Assembly (NCBI GenBank): GCA_036374135.1
Contig: DASUUK010000004.1
Coordinates: forward strand, 1 to 64,000
Origin: Euzebyales bacterium
GTDB taxonomy: Bacteria; Actinomycetota; Nitriliruptoria; Euzebyales; JAHELV01
Reading direction: 5' to 3'
DNA: 64,000 nt
Below, in pieces: positions 51,762 to 61,303 of the stretch. Position numbers and translations under genes: made by a program. Numbering within the stretch: position 1 is the first letter of the stretch; every line of letters starts with the position of its first letter. Under the pieces are notes generated by a model. The model made no database searches and had not been told where the DNA came from. It saw nothing but the letters and a program-made list of their open reading frames with translations.

Positions 51762-52136
51762 ATGGCGACGCCGCACGTGTTCGTCGAACCAGCCGACTGC
51801 GCCGACGGTCGGGTGGTCCTGCGCGACGATGTCGCGCACCACGTGCTCACGGTGCTGCGCCGGCGCGTGGGGGACCCGGTGAGCGTGGCCGACGGCACGG
51901 GCACGGTGCGTCGCGCCGTGATCTCGTCGACGTCGAACGGTACCGCGGTCTGCGCGGTGACGGCGGAGACGCACGCGCCGTCGCCGCCGGCGTCGGTGCG
52001 TGTGGTGTGTGGCCTGCCGAAGCGCCGCAAGCTGGACGAGGGCATCCAACGGCTGAGTCCGACGATCATGCGGGCCGACATGGCCGCGGTCGTTGCACCG
52101 GCGCTGGTGCTCCACAGACTGGGTCGCCTGGGATGA
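51762..52136 (+). pseudogene. rsmE: Truncated 16S rRNA m3U1498 methyltransferase RsmE
   Basis: The first 95 or so residues are RsmE: HVFVEPADCADGRVVL opening, DVAHHVLTVLRRRVGD, and VCGLPKRRKLDEGIQRL. Intact RsmE is about 240 aa with a SPOUT knot carrying the SAM site. Here the sequence leaves the family after IQRL and ends at 124 residues, so the catalytic knot is absent. dnaJ-rsmE is the usual order. The stop overlaps the start of the HelD-like gene, suggesting a deletion fused helD-region DNA into rsmE. Another rsmE may exist elsewhere. Confidence 0.75.
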
Positions 52137-54040
52137 TGTGCTCGGACGACGAAGGCGAGCGTCGGCGGTCGTCCGACGAGCTGGAACGCGAGCAGGCGTA
52201 CGTCGACCGCGCCTACGCGCGTCTGGAGGTGCTCCGGCGGCGCGCCGAGGAGCGGTCGTCCGAGGTACTGACCCAGGGGCGCGGTGGCACGCACCAGGCG
52301 CGGCACGACCGCGACGCCCTCGTCCGCTCGACGTTGCATCGCCTCGACCAGATCGACGCCGCGGAGTATGGGCTGGTGTTCGGGCGCATCGACGAGCACG
52401 ACGGCGACGCGTGGCACATCGGCCGGCTGGGCATCAGTGACGAGGACTACGAGCCGCTCGTCGTCGACTGGCGGGCGCCGATCGCCGCCGCGTTCTACCG
52501 CGCCACCCCGTTGGAGCCGATGGGCCTGCGCCGCCGGCGGCACGTGCACATGCGTCGGCGTGACGTCATCGGTCTCGATGACGAACTGCTGGACGTCACC
52601 GCCGCGACCGACGGGGATGTGCAACTCGTGGGCGAAGCGGCGCTGCTGGCGGCGGTGGCGCGCCCACGGGGTGAGCGGATGGGCGACATCGTCGCCACGA
52701 TCCAGCGCGAGCAGGACGATGTCATCCGGGCGGCGCTGGACGGGGTCACGGTCGTCCAGGGCGGACCTGGGACCGGCAAGACGGCGGTTGCCCTGCACCG
52801 GGTCGCCTACCTGCTGTACACCAACCGCGACCGCATCGAGCGTAGCGGGGTGCTGATCATCGGACCCAGCGCGCGGTTCCTGCGTTACATCGGGGACGTC
52901 CTGCCGGGCCTGGGCGAGCGGTCGGTGCGCATGTCCCGCATCGTCGACCTGCTCGGCGACGGACTGGCGACGCTCGACGAATCCCCCGAGCTGCAGCTCG
53001 TCAAGGGCGACGCGCGCATGGCGACGGTGCTCAACCGCCTGGCGCGCCGCTGGCCGTGGTCGCGGGTGCGCGACGACGAGTGGGACGACCTGCCGGCCAC
53101 CATGCTGAGGGTGTTGTTGTCCGACGGCGATCTGCTGCGGCGCGTCGCCACCGACGTGCTACCGGCGGAGGAGATCGACCTGCTGGCCGGCACCGTGCGC
53201 GACGGCTGGACCGAGGCGGACGTCGCCCTGCTCGACGTGCTGGTCGCCGCGGTCGAGCGCCGACGGCCGCGCCGGGAACGACGCGACGACGGCAGGCGGA
53301 TCGAGGAGGCGATCGACACGCTGGGCATCGATCCGGGGCGACGCGCCGAGGTACGTCAGATGCTGCGACGTCAGCTCGAGCCCGACGTCAGCGGCGACGA
53401 CGTCTACGGCCACATCGTGGTGGACGAGGCGCAGGAGCTCTCGCCCATGCAGTGGCTGATGCTGGTTCGGCGGTGCCCGTCGGGATCGATGACCGTCGTC
53501 GGGGACCTCGACCAGGCGATGAGCGCCACCGCGCTGGACGACTGGGCCGACCTCGCGCCGCAGCTCCCGGCGCGGCTGTCGGTGTACGAGCTGACGGTCA
53601 ACTACCGGACCCCTGCCGAGGTCATGGCCTACGTGGAGGGGCAGGCGGCGATCACGGGCATCCGCCACCACCCACCCATGTCGGTGCGTCACAGCGGACG
53701 GGATCCCCTCGTGATGCGGGTGGAAGGCGCCGAGGTCGTGCCGAAAGTGCGCGGTGCGATCGACGATCTCGACGATGCCGCTGGGACGCTGGCCGTCATC
53801 GCCGCACCGTCGTGGGCGCAGCGGATCGACGCGGCGCTCGGCTCCGAGGACCTCGCCGTGCTGACCCCGCTCCAGGCCAAGGGCCTGGAGTTCGATGCGG
53901 TCGTCCTGGTGGCCCCGGACCAGATCGCGAGCGAGTCCGGCGGCGCCGGGCTCTACGTGGCCCTGACCCGCACGACGCGTGATCTCGTCGTCGTGGCGGT
54001 CGACCCCGTCGACGATGACCGGGCACCGTCGGCGCCGTGA
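52133..54040 (+). CDS. HelD/HelR-like UvrD-family ATPase
   Basis: 635 aa. An N-terminal coiled-coil arm (DELEREQAYVDRAYARLEVLRRRAEERS) leads to a helicase core with Walker A GGPGTGKTAVALHR at 210 and motif II VVDEAQELS. Motif IV-VI regions are QAMSATALDDW, ELTVNYRTPAEVM and VALTRTTRDL. HelD-type proteins bind RNA polymerase and recycle stalled complexes; the actinobacterial HelR branch can displace rifampicin. Assignment to HelD rather than classic UvrD rests on the N-terminal arm. Two adjacent ATGs (52133 and 52136) are possible starts; it is coupled to the truncated rsmE. Confidence 0.85.
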   Translation: MMCSDDEGERRRSSDELEREQAYVDRAYARLEVLRRRAEERSSEVLTQGRGGTHQARHDRDALVRSTLHRLDQIDAAEYGLVFGRIDEHDGDAWHIGRLGISDEDYEPLVVDWRAPIAAAFYRATPLEPMGLRRRRHVHMRRRDVIGLDDELLDVTAATDGDVQLVGEAALLAAVARPRGERMGDIVATIQREQDDVIRAALDGVTVVQGGPGTGKTAVALHRVAYLLYTNRDRIERSGVLIIGPSARFLRYIGDVLPGLGERSVRMSRIVDLLGDGLATLDESPELQLVKGDARMATVLNRLARRWPWSRVRDDEWDDLPATMLRVLLSDGDLLRRVATDVLPAEEIDLLAGTVRDGWTEADVALLDVLVAAVERRRPRRERRDDGRRIEEAIDTLGIDPGRRAEVRQMLRRQLEPDVSGDDVYGHIVVDEAQELSPMQWLMLVRRCPSGSMTVVGDLDQAMSATALDDWADLAPQLPARLSVYELTVNYRTPAEVMAYVEGQAAITGIRHHPPMSVRHSGRDPLVMRVEGAEVVPKVRGAIDDLDDAAGTLAVIAAPSWAQRIDAALGSEDLAVLTPLQAKGLEFDAVVLVAPDQIASESGGAGLYVALTRTTRDLVVVAVDPVDDDRAPSAP

Positions 54041-56259
54041 GCGAGGAACAGATCGTGCGCACCTACCCAGCCGCTCCGACAGGTGACGTCGTCGACGAGT
54101 TCCACGGCACGTCCGTCCCGGACCCCTACCGGTGGCTCGAGGACACGGACGCCCCGCAGACGCGAACGTGGATCGCGGCGCAGCAGCAGCTCACTGCGTC
54201 ATGGCTGGCGGAGGCCGACGGGCGCGAGGCGATCCGCGCACGTCTGACGGCGGTGTGGGACCATCCACGCCGTGGCGCGCCGTGGCGGCGTGGCGCGCGA
54301 TGGTTCCAGCTCCGCAATACCGGCCTGCAGGCGCAGGACGTGCTGTGGACGATGCCCACGGCCGGTGACGCGGGCGAGATGCTCCTGGATCCGAACGCGT
54401 GGAGTGATGACGGCACGGCGGCGCTCACCGGGCTGTCGGTGAGCCTGGACGGGCGGTGGATGGCGTACGCCCGCAGCGACCGTGGGTCGGACTGGATGAC
54501 CTGGCGTGTCCGCGACCTCGAGCGCGGTGACGACCACCCCGACGTCGTCGAGTGGAGCAAGTTCTCGACCGCCGCGTGGGCGCCTGATGGTTCGGGCTTC
54601 TACTACAGCGCGTACGACCGTCCCGCGCCTGGCGATGACTACGTCGAGGTCAACACCGATCAACGGCTGTGCTTCCACCGGATCGGGGACGACCAGGACG
54701 ACGACCGGGTCGTGTACGCCCGCGACGACCGGCCGCAGTGGGGGTACACGCCGTGGGTGTCCTACGACGGGCGATGGCTGGTCGTCACCGTCTGGGAGGG
54801 CACCGATCCGCGGACCCGGCTGTACATCGCCGACCTCCGCGACGACGGCGGGTCCGATGCCGCGTCGAGTGATGCGTCGACCGGTGACGCGCGGAACGCG
54901 GTCGGGCGGCCCGCGGCGGTGGACCCGGGCGCCGCACGGGTGCGGCCGCTGCTCGACGACTTCGACGCCGAGTACCAGTGCATCGGCACCAGTGGCGACA
55001 CGTTGTTCGTGCTGACCGACCGCGACGCGCCCAACCGTCGCGTGGTGGCCATCGACGCGCGCGACCATGACCCGTCGCGCTGGCGTGAGATCGTGCCCGC
55101 CGGTGACGACGCGATCGAGCATGCCGCACTCATCGGGGGGCGGCTCGTCGTCGTCCGCCTGCACCACGCCAGCCACCGCGTCGCGATCGTCGACCTGGAC
55201 GGGTCCTCGAGCCTGGACGTCGAGCTCGGTGGCCACGGTGCCGTGACCGGCCTGACGGGCCTGCCGTCCGACCCCGTGGCCCACGTCGCGTGGTCGACGT
55301 TCACCGCGCCCACGCGGGTGCTGTCGGTCGACATCGGGACAGCGCGCACCGCCGAGGTGTTCGCGCCGACGCTGCCGGGCCGCGCCTCGCCGGCCGCCGG
55401 TCCGTCCGACGGCGACGGCGACGGCCGCCCGGCGGCGTCGGACGACCTGGTGACGTCGCAGGTGTTCGTCGACTCCGACGATGGCACCCGGGTGCCGATG
55501 TTCCTGATCCACCGCGCCGATGTGGGCCCGCGGCACGGCCCCGCACCGACGATCCTGTATGGCTACGGCGGGTTCGGGATCTCGCTGACGCCGGCGTTCA
55601 GCGTCACGCGCATGGTGTGGGTCGAACGCGGGGGCGTCCTTGCGGTCGCCAACCTGCGGGGCGGCGGCGAGTACGGCACGTCGTGGCACGACGCCGGACG
55701 CCTGGCCAACAAGCAGCAGGTGTTCGACGACGCGATCGCGTGTGCCCACTGGCTCGCCGACAACGGGTGGACCACCCGCGGGCGCCTGGCCATCGAGGGC
55801 GGGTCGAACGGTGGGCTGCTGGTCGGGGCGTGCATCACGCAGCGCCCCGATCTGTTCGGGGCCGCGGTCGCACACGTGGGCGTGTTCGACATGCTGCGCT
55901 TCCACCGCTTCACCATCGGGTGGGCCTGGCGCAGCGACTACGGCGATCCTGACGACGCCGAGCAGTTCGCAACGCTGTACGCCTACTCGCCCCTGCACCG
56001 CGTGCGGCCGGGCACCCGGTACCCGGCGACGCTGATCGTGACCGGTGACCACGACGACCGTGTGGTGCCCGGCCATTCGTTCAAGTTCTGCGCGGCACTG
56101 CAGGCGGCGCAGGCCGCTGACGCGCCGGTGCTGTTGCGCGTCGAGACATCGGCGGGCCACGGAGCGGGTAAGCCGACCAGCAAGCTGATCGACGAGGCCG
56201 CCGACGTGCTCGCGTTCTGCGACACCGTACTAGAGGCGGCAGGAGACACAGACCGATGA
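54037..56259 (+). CDS. Prolyl oligopeptidase family (S9A) serine peptidase
   Basis: 740 aa, cytoplasmic, no signal peptide. N-terminal DPYRWLEDTDAPQTRTWI is the family start; a beta-propeller domain spans about 70-400, followed by the alpha/beta-hydrolase domain. The catalytic triad is Ser in GGSNGGLLVGA, Asp in TGDHDDRVVPGHS and His in SAGHGAGKP. It cleaves short peptides after Pro. The GTG start overlaps the HelD-like stop (GTGA), so both are in one operon. Confidence 0.93.
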   Translation: MSEEQIVRTYPAAPTGDVVDEFHGTSVPDPYRWLEDTDAPQTRTWIAAQQQLTASWLAEADGREAIRARLTAVWDHPRRGAPWRRGARWFQLRNTGLQAQDVLWTMPTAGDAGEMLLDPNAWSDDGTAALTGLSVSLDGRWMAYARSDRGSDWMTWRVRDLERGDDHPDVVEWSKFSTAAWAPDGSGFYYSAYDRPAPGDDYVEVNTDQRLCFHRIGDDQDDDRVVYARDDRPQWGYTPWVSYDGRWLVVTVWEGTDPRTRLYIADLRDDGGSDAASSDASTGDARNAVGRPAAVDPGAARVRPLLDDFDAEYQCIGTSGDTLFVLTDRDAPNRRVVAIDARDHDPSRWREIVPAGDDAIEHAALIGGRLVVVRLHHASHRVAIVDLDGSSSLDVELGGHGAVTGLTGLPSDPVAHVAWSTFTAPTRVLSVDIGTARTAEVFAPTLPGRASPAAGPSDGDGDGRPAASDDLVTSQVFVDSDDGTRVPMFLIHRADVGPRHGPAPTILYGYGGFGISLTPAFSVTRMVWVERGGVLAVANLRGGGEYGTSWHDAGRLANKQQVFDDAIACAHWLADNGWTTRGRLAIEGGSNGGLLVGACITQRPDLFGAAVAHVGVFDMLRFHRFTIGWAWRSDYGDPDDAEQFATLYAYSPLHRVRPGTRYPATLIVTGDHDDRVVPGHSFKFCAALQAAQAADAPVLLRVETSAGHGAGKPTSKLIDEAADVLAFCDTVLEAAGDTDR

Positions 56260-56498
56260 CCAGCGCCAAGGCCAACCAGGTCGTCTGCCCACGCTGTGGC
56301 GAAGTGCGGCTGGAGACCCCGCCGGGCACCACTGCCCTGCCGACGCTGGGGATGGCACGCAAGGCGTCTGGAGTGGCCGGCGAGTGCGACTGCGGCCGCG
56401 CCCCGCACGAACGCCCCGGCCACCTCGCCCACGAACCCGGCGAACCGGCCGGACCCGGCAGCGTCACCACACCGGACGCGTCTGACCAACGGGAATAG
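56256..56498 (+). CDS. Small zinc-ribbon-like protein
   Basis: 80 aa, ATG overlapping the peptidase stop. Cys residues are arranged CPRC near 11-14 and CDC at about 44-46, enough for one zinc. The second half is Pro/Gly/His-rich and looks disordered. Nothing else is recognisable. The tight coupling on both sides supports that it is translated. Confidence 0.55.
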   Translation: MTSAKANQVVCPRCGEVRLETPPGTTALPTLGMARKASGVAGECDCGRAPHERPGHLAHEPGEPAGPGSVTTPDASDQRE

Positions 56499-56502
56499 TG
56501 CC

Positions 56503-56904
56503 ATGCCCAGCGTGTTCACGCGCATCATCGAGGGTGAACTGCCCGGCCGGTTCGTCCATCGCGACGAGCGCTGCGTGGCATTCCTGTCCATCAACCCGCT
56601 CAGGCCTGGCCATGTGCTCGTCGTGCCACGCGTCGAGGTGGAGCACTGGGTCGATCTCGACGCCGAGGAATGGCTGCACCTGAACCAGGTCGCGCAGCGG
56701 CTGGGCCGGGCGCTGCAGCGCGCCTACGATCCCGTCAAGGTCGGGGTGATCCTCGCCGGGATGGAGGTGCCGCACGTGCACATCCACCTCGTGCCGATCG
56801 ACCACGAGCGCGACCTCAACTTCGCCAACGCCGACCCTGACCCGTCACCGGCGGATCTCGACCGGGCCGCCGAGACGATCCGCACGGCGCTCGACGGCGG
56901 CTGA
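56503..56904 (+). CDS. HIT family nucleotide-binding hydrolase
   Basis: 133 aa, histidine-triad protein. The catalytic triad motif is VPHVHIHLVP near 95; the N-terminal FTRIIEGELPGRFVHRDERCVAFL and RPGHVLVVPR strands complete the fold. Members hydrolyse phosphoramidate or dinucleoside polyphosphate bonds. It sits directly before phoH, as in many actinobacteria. Confidence 0.92.
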   Translation: MPSVFTRIIEGELPGRFVHRDERCVAFLSINPLRPGHVLVVPRVEVEHWVDLDAEEWLHLNQVAQRLGRALQRAYDPVKVGVILAGMEVPHVHIHLVPIDHERDLNFANADPDPSPADLDRAAETIRTALDGG

Positions 56905-56933
56905 TCGCCGTACCGCGTCGCCGCGCCCGGGGA

Positions 56934-56939
56934 TACACT
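56934..56939 (+). promoter_or_regulatory. Candidate -10 box before phoH
   Basis: TACACT in GGATACACTG, 38 bases before the TTG start of phoH. No clear -35. This is the only promoter-like element in the HIT-phoH gap. Confidence 0.3.
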
Positions 56940-56977
56940 GCTGACGCAAACGACCATGAGACCGACGAGAGCCATCG

Positions 56978-57967
56978 TTGCCAGGCATCACCAGCATCAA
57001 GACCTCCGTCCCCGTCGAGCACTCGATGCTGTCCCTGCTGGGAACCGGTGACTCGCTGCTTCGGATCGTCGAGCGCGCGTTCGACGTCGAGATCCTCGTG
57101 CGCGGCAACGACGTGACCATCTCCGGTCCCGAGGCCGAGGCGCAGCAGGTGTCACGGGTCTTCGACGAGTTCGTCAAGCTGCTCGAGCGCGGCTACGAAC
57201 TGGACGAGTCGCTCGTGCGGGGCACGATCGACATGGTCCGCGCCGACACCGATGCCAGTCCGGCCGATGTGCTCGGTGACACCGCCCTGTCGCACCGCGG
57301 GCGCCTGATCCGGCCCAAGACGCCGGGCCAGCGGGCGTACCTGGACGCCATCCGCAACAACACGGTGGTGTTCGCGATCGGGCCCGCCGGCACGGGCAAG
57401 ACCTACCTCGCCATGGCGATGGCCGTCGAGGCGCTGCGGCGCAAGGACGTCAACCGGATCATGTTGACGCGCCCCGCGGTCGAGGCCGGCGAGCGGCTCG
57501 GGTTCCTGCCGGGCACGCTGTACGAGAAGATCGACCCGTACCTGCGACCGCTGTTCGACGCGTTGCACGACATGATGGACGCCGAGCAGTTGACCATGCT
57601 GATGGAGCGCGGCACGATCGAGGTCGCGCCGCTGGCGTACATGCGGGGGCGCACCCTGAACGACAGCTTCATCGTGCTCGACGAGGCACAGAACACGACC
57701 GCTGAGCAGATGAAGATGTTCCTGACGCGTCTCGGCTTTGGTTCGCGTGCCGTCGTCACCGGCGACGTCACGCAGGTCGACCTGCCGTCGGGACGCCGGT
57801 CCGGGCTGCGGGTCGTGCGCGACGTGCTGGCCGGGATCGACGGCGTCGCCTTCGCCGAGCTCAGCGGCCGCGATGTCGTCCGGCACCGGATCGTGCAGCA
57901 GATCGTCGAGGCCTACGCGCGCTATGACCACGTGGAAGGTGGGGAGGGTGGACTCCGCCAGTCCTGA
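56978..57967 (+). CDS. PhoH-like ATPase
   Basis: 329 aa. An N-terminal KH/R3H-like region is followed by a RecA-like ATPase with Walker A GPAGTGKTYLAMA at about 134, then LTRPAVEAGERLGFLPG and Walker B IVLDEAQNTT. Function is linked to RNA turnover and ribosome maturation with YbeY, encoded next. The start is TTG; no ATG or GTG gives the family N-terminus with a better signal. The ybeY frame begins before this gene ends. Confidence 0.92.
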   Translation: MPGITSIKTSVPVEHSMLSLLGTGDSLLRIVERAFDVEILVRGNDVTISGPEAEAQQVSRVFDEFVKLLERGYELDESLVRGTIDMVRADTDASPADVLGDTALSHRGRLIRPKTPGQRAYLDAIRNNTVVFAIGPAGTGKTYLAMAMAVEALRRKDVNRIMLTRPAVEAGERLGFLPGTLYEKIDPYLRPLFDALHDMMDAEQLTMLMERGTIEVAPLAYMRGRTLNDSFIVLDEAQNTTAEQMKMFLTRLGFGSRAVVTGDVTQVDLPSGRRSGLRVVRDVLAGIDGVAFAELSGRDVVRHRIVQQIVEAYARYDHVEGGEGGLRQS

Positions 57968-58562
57968 GCCGTCCCCGCCCGCGGGCCGCGCGCCCGTGTC
58001 CGGGACGGCCGCCCAGGACCCGGCTGCCGATACGCAGCCGCCTCCGCGTGTGAACGTTCCGCCCGACGGTCCCACCGCCGGCGCGCAGGCCGACGGCGGA
58101 ACGGCGCCCCGTGTGTCGGTCGTCGACGAGCAGGACGTCGGCGTCGACACCGCCCGGCTGGCCGCGCTGGCCGGTCATGTCCTGGGGGCGCTCGACGTGC
58201 CGCGTCAGCTCGAACTGTCGGTGACCTGCGTGGACATCGACGCAATGACGGCGCTGAACGCCGAGCACATGGGTGCGACGCGCCCGACCGATGTCCTGGC
58301 GTTCCCGATCGATGCACCCGACGACGTGACGCCGGGCGTCCCGGGCCTGCTCGGCGACGTGGTGCTGTGCCCCGTCGTCGCGCACGGACAGGCCGCCGAT
58401 CACGGCCGGACCGCCGACGGTGAGGTCGATCTGTTGCTCGTGCACGGCATCCTGCACCTGCTCGGGTACGACCACGCCGAGCCCGACGAGCGCGACCGCA
58501 TGTTCGCGCTGACCGACGACCTGCTCGCCGCGTTCGACGCGCCGGGGGACGTGGCGCGATGA
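57948..58562 (+). CDS. ybeY: Endoribonuclease YbeY
   Basis: 16S rRNA maturation and quality-control RNase, about 204 aa if GTG 57948 is used. The zinc motif HGILHLLGYDH near 166-176 is intact, with RPTDVLAFPID ahead. The first 55 or so residues are Pro/Gly/Ala-rich and not part of the family; a GTG at 58113 (VSVVDEQDVGVD) gives the standard YbeY N-terminus, so the true start may be there. PhoH-YbeY-CNNM is a classic gene order. Its stop overlaps the next start (ATGA). Confidence 0.9.
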   Translation: MDSASPEPSPPAGRAPVSGTAAQDPAADTQPPPRVNVPPDGPTAGAQADGGTAPRVSVVDEQDVGVDTARLAALAGHVLGALDVPRQLELSVTCVDIDAMTALNAEHMGATRPTDVLAFPIDAPDDVTPGVPGLLGDVVLCPVVAHGQAADHGRTADGEVDLLLVHGILHLLGYDHAEPDERDRMFALTDDLLAAFDAPGDVAR

Positions 58563-59830
58563 CGGCGCTGTACCTCGCGGCCGCCGCCGGACTGCTGCTG
58601 GCCGCCGTGGGGGTCTTCGAGACGGCACGGGCCGCGGTCGCCCGCGTCAGCCCACTGCGGGCGGAGAAGTTGATCGAGGAGCACGTCGGTGGTGCGAAGA
58701 CGCTGCTGACCCTGGTCGATGCGCTGCCCCGGACGCTTGATGCGCTGGCGCTGTTGACCACGCTGCTGCGGACCGTCTACGCCGCTGTGACGATCGCCAT
58801 CGGGCTCGAGGTCGTCGGCGGCGTCATCGGTCTGGTGACGGGAGCGGCGGCCGGCGTGGTCGCGTTGTACGTGCTGGGCGACGTCGTGCCGCAGGCACTG
58901 ATCGAGTCACAGCCCGAGCGCAAGGCGGCGAGCCTGTCGCGGATCGTGCGCTGGCCCGTGCGGGCGCTGGGCCCGGTGGCCCACGCGGGCGGGCGCCTGC
59001 GCAGCACGGTCACACCCGGCGACGGCGACGAGCCGGCGCCGGTCGTCACGGAGCAGCGGCTGCGCGACCTGGTCGACGTGGCCGGCGCGGAGGCGACGCT
59101 GACGGCCTCGCGACATGCCATGCTGACCGCCGTCTTCGAGCTCGATGACACCATCGTGCGCGAGGTGATGGTGCCACGGCCGGACATGGTCACCGTGGCC
59201 TCAAAGGCGCCGCTCGACGAGGTGGTCGAGGTTGTCCTCGATGCGGGCCATTCGCGCGTGCCCGTCCACGGCGAGGACCGTGACGAGATCGTCGGGATCG
59301 TCTACGCCAAGGACATCCTGGCGCTGCTGCACACCGGCGACGTGCGGCCGTGGACCGAGGTCATGCGTCCGCCCCTGGTGGTGCCGGAGCTCAAGAGCGT
59401 CGAGGGGCTGTTGCGCGAGCTGCAGGGCGCGCGGATCCACATGGCGGTCGTCGTCGACGAGTACGGCGCCACGGTCGGCCTGGTCACGATCGAGGACATC
59501 CTCGAGGAGCTCGTCGGTGAGATCGTCGACGAGTACGACGACGAGCTGCCGCTCGTGGATGTCCTCGACGACGACCTGTGGCGGGTCGACGCACGACTGC
59601 CGGTCGACGATCTGTCAGAGCTGGTCGACGCGCGGCTGCCCGACGACAAGTGGGACACGGTCGGCGGCCTGCTGTTCGGCCTGCTCGGTCACATCGCGAG
59701 CCCGGGGGAGCGCGTCACGGTCGGCCGCATCCGGCTGACCGCGGAGCAGGTCCGCGGTCGCCGCATCGCGCAGGTGCTCGTGGAACGCTGTGACGACGAC
59801 ACCGACCCCGACGACGAGGATCGCCGATGA
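58559..59830 (+). CDS. CNNM/CorC-type transporter (hemolysin family)
   Basis: 423 aa. The DUF21/CNNM transmembrane domain has three to four helices (about 1-125), followed by paired CBS domains ([58 protein letters not shown]) and a CorC-type C-terminal domain ([26 protein letters not shown]). Such proteins mediate magnesium or cobalt transport and homeostasis. They are coupled to ybeY in many bacteria. ATG overlaps the ybeY stop and the TGA overlaps cdd. Confidence 0.92.
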   Translation: MTALYLAAAAGLLLAAVGVFETARAAVARVSPLRAEKLIEEHVGGAKTLLTLVDALPRTLDALALLTTLLRTVYAAVTIAIGLEVVGGVIGLVTGAAAGVVALYVLGDVVPQALIESQPERKAASLSRIVRWPVRALGPVAHAGGRLRSTVTPGDGDEPAPVVTEQRLRDLVDVAGAEATLTASRHAMLTAVFELDDTIVREVMVPRPDMVTVASKAPLDEVVEVVLDAGHSRVPVHGEDRDEIVGIVYAKDILALLHTGDVRPWTEVMRPPLVVPELKSVEGLLRELQGARIHMAVVVDEYGATVGLVTIEDILEELVGEIVDEYDDELPLVDVLDDDLWRVDARLPVDDLSELVDARLPDDKWDTVGGLLFGLLGHIASPGERVTVGRIRLTAEQVRGRRIAQVLVERCDDDTDPDDEDRR

Positions 59831-60270
59831 CCCGCGTCCCCGAGCCGGCTGCCCACGTCGGCCTGACCGACGACGACCTGGCACTGGTCGACGCCGCGCG
59901 CGATGCCCGTGCCGGCGCGTACGTGCCGTACTCACGGTTCCGCGTGGGTGCCGCGCTGCGTACAGCCGACGGCACCGTGATCACCGGGGCCAACGTCGAG
60001 AACGCCGCGTATCCAGCCACCATCTGCGCCGAGCGCGTCGCACTGACGTACGCGGTGAGCCATGACCGGCGGTCATTCACCGCGCTCGCCGTGATGGGCA
60101 CCGGGCCCGCCGTGTGCACGCCCTGCGGGACGTGCCGGCAGGTGCTGTACGAGTTCGCCCCCGATCTTGTCGTGCTGGCGGCCGGTGACGCGGGCGTGGT
60201 CGAACGGTACGTGCTGGGCAGGGACCTGCTGCCACGCGGATTCGGTCCCGACGCGCTGGCGCAGTCGTGA
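59827..60270 (+). CDS. cdd: Cytidine deaminase
   Basis: 147 aa. Zinc site: CAERVAL with the catalytic Glu, and PCGTCRQVLYEF, plus the Asn/Glu substrate motif NVENAAYP. Converts cytidine and deoxycytidine to uridines in pyrimidine salvage. Homotetrameric small CDA type, tightly packed between CNNM and era with overlaps on both sides. Confidence 0.96.
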   Translation: MTRVPEPAAHVGLTDDDLALVDAARDARAGAYVPYSRFRVGAALRTADGTVITGANVENAAYPATICAERVALTYAVSHDRRSFTALAVMGTGPAVCTPCGTCRQVLYEFAPDLVVLAAGDAGVVERYVLGRDLLPRGFGPDALAQS

Positions 60271-61160
60271 CGGCCGACGTCCTGCGATCCGGGTTCTGCT
60301 CGATCGTCGGGCGCCCCAACGTCGGCAAGTCGACGCTGCTCAACGCTCTGGTGGGCGAGCCGGTCGCCATCACCACGCCGGTGCCCCAGACCACCCGGCA
60401 CGCGGTGCGCGGCATCCTGCACGACGACGGCGTCCAGGTGGTCTTCGTCGACACGCCGGGGTTGCACAAGCCGCGCACGCTCCTGGGCAGCCGTCTCAAC
60501 GACGTCGCGCGCGAGGCGGTCGCCGATGTCGACGTGCTGCTGTTCGTGGTCGACGCGGCCGCTGGGATCGGGTCGGGCGACCGCTTCGTCGCCGGCCTGC
60601 TCACCGGTCACGCCGACCGCACGATCGCCGTCGTGAACAAGATCGACCGCATCGGACGGGCCGCACAACTTCCCGCCATCGACGCCATGGCCAAGCTGGG
60701 TGCGTGGGCCGAGGTCGTGCCCGTGTCCGCCCGGACCGGCGACGGGGTCGACGTGGTGCGGCAACTGATCGTCGCTCGCATGCCGGAAGGTCCCCCGTAC
60801 TTCCCGCCCGAGCAGGTGACCGACCAGTCGGTCGAGCACCGCGTCGCCGAACGCATCCGCGAGCAGGCGATCATCCGCATGCGTGAGGAGGTGCCGCACT
60901 CGGTCGCCGTGACCGTCGACGAGATGGTTCCCGGCACCTCCGACGACGTCACGGTCGTGCACGCGACGATCTTCGTCGAGCGCGACTCGCAGAAGGGCAT
61001 CGTGATCGGGCGCCGAGGGGCGATGCTGCGCGACATCGGTGCCGACGCCCGGCCCGCCATCGAGCAACTGCTGGGCACGCGGGCCTACCTGGAGCTGCGC
61101 GTCAAGCTGCTCAAGGACTGGCAGGGCGACCCTCGCGCGCTCGACCGTCTGGGCTACTGA
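60267..61160 (+). CDS. era: GTPase Era
   Basis: 297 aa. G1 GRPNVGKST, G3 DTPGLHKPRTLLG, G4 NKID and G5 VSARTGDG are present. The KH domain near the C-terminus carries VIGRRGAMLRDIGADARPAIEQLLG, which binds the anti-Shine-Dalgarno end of 16S rRNA. It assists 30S assembly with YbeY. GTG start overlapping cdd. Confidence 0.96.
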   Translation: MTADVLRSGFCSIVGRPNVGKSTLLNALVGEPVAITTPVPQTTRHAVRGILHDDGVQVVFVDTPGLHKPRTLLGSRLNDVAREAVADVDVLLFVVDAAAGIGSGDRFVAGLLTGHADRTIAVVNKIDRIGRAAQLPAIDAMAKLGAWAEVVPVSARTGDGVDVVRQLIVARMPEGPPYFPPEQVTDQSVEHRVAERIREQAIIRMREEVPHSVAVTVDEMVPGTSDDVTVVHATIFVERDSQKGIVIGRRGAMLRDIGADARPAIEQLLGTRAYLELRVKLLKDWQGDPRALDRLGY

Positions 61161-61180
61161 GGTCCCGCGTGGCAGTGCGC

Positions 61181-61265
61181 GCCGGTGGGGCGGGGCAGGT
61201 TGCCACGGTGGCGCGAGTGTGGCGGTTGGGGCCGGTGGGCCGGGGCGGGTTGCAACGGTGGCGCG
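61181..61265 (+). repeat. Direct repeat between era and recO
   Basis: Two 35-base copies, 61181-61215 and 61231-61265, with about 32 identical positions; each begins GCCGGTGGG and ends ACGGTGGCGCG. The spacing is exactly 50 bases. No gene is present. Possible origin is slippage; it may carry promoter or terminator elements of the two neighbours. Confidence 0.75.
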
Positions 61266-61303
61266 TGCCGGTGATCGCTCAGGTGGCGCCGTAGCCTGTG
61301 CGC

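Noticed and set aside
51762-54040. RsmE-HelD fusion protein
   Set aside because: RsmE and HelD frames differ and the RsmE stop lies before or over the HelD start, so two products are made.
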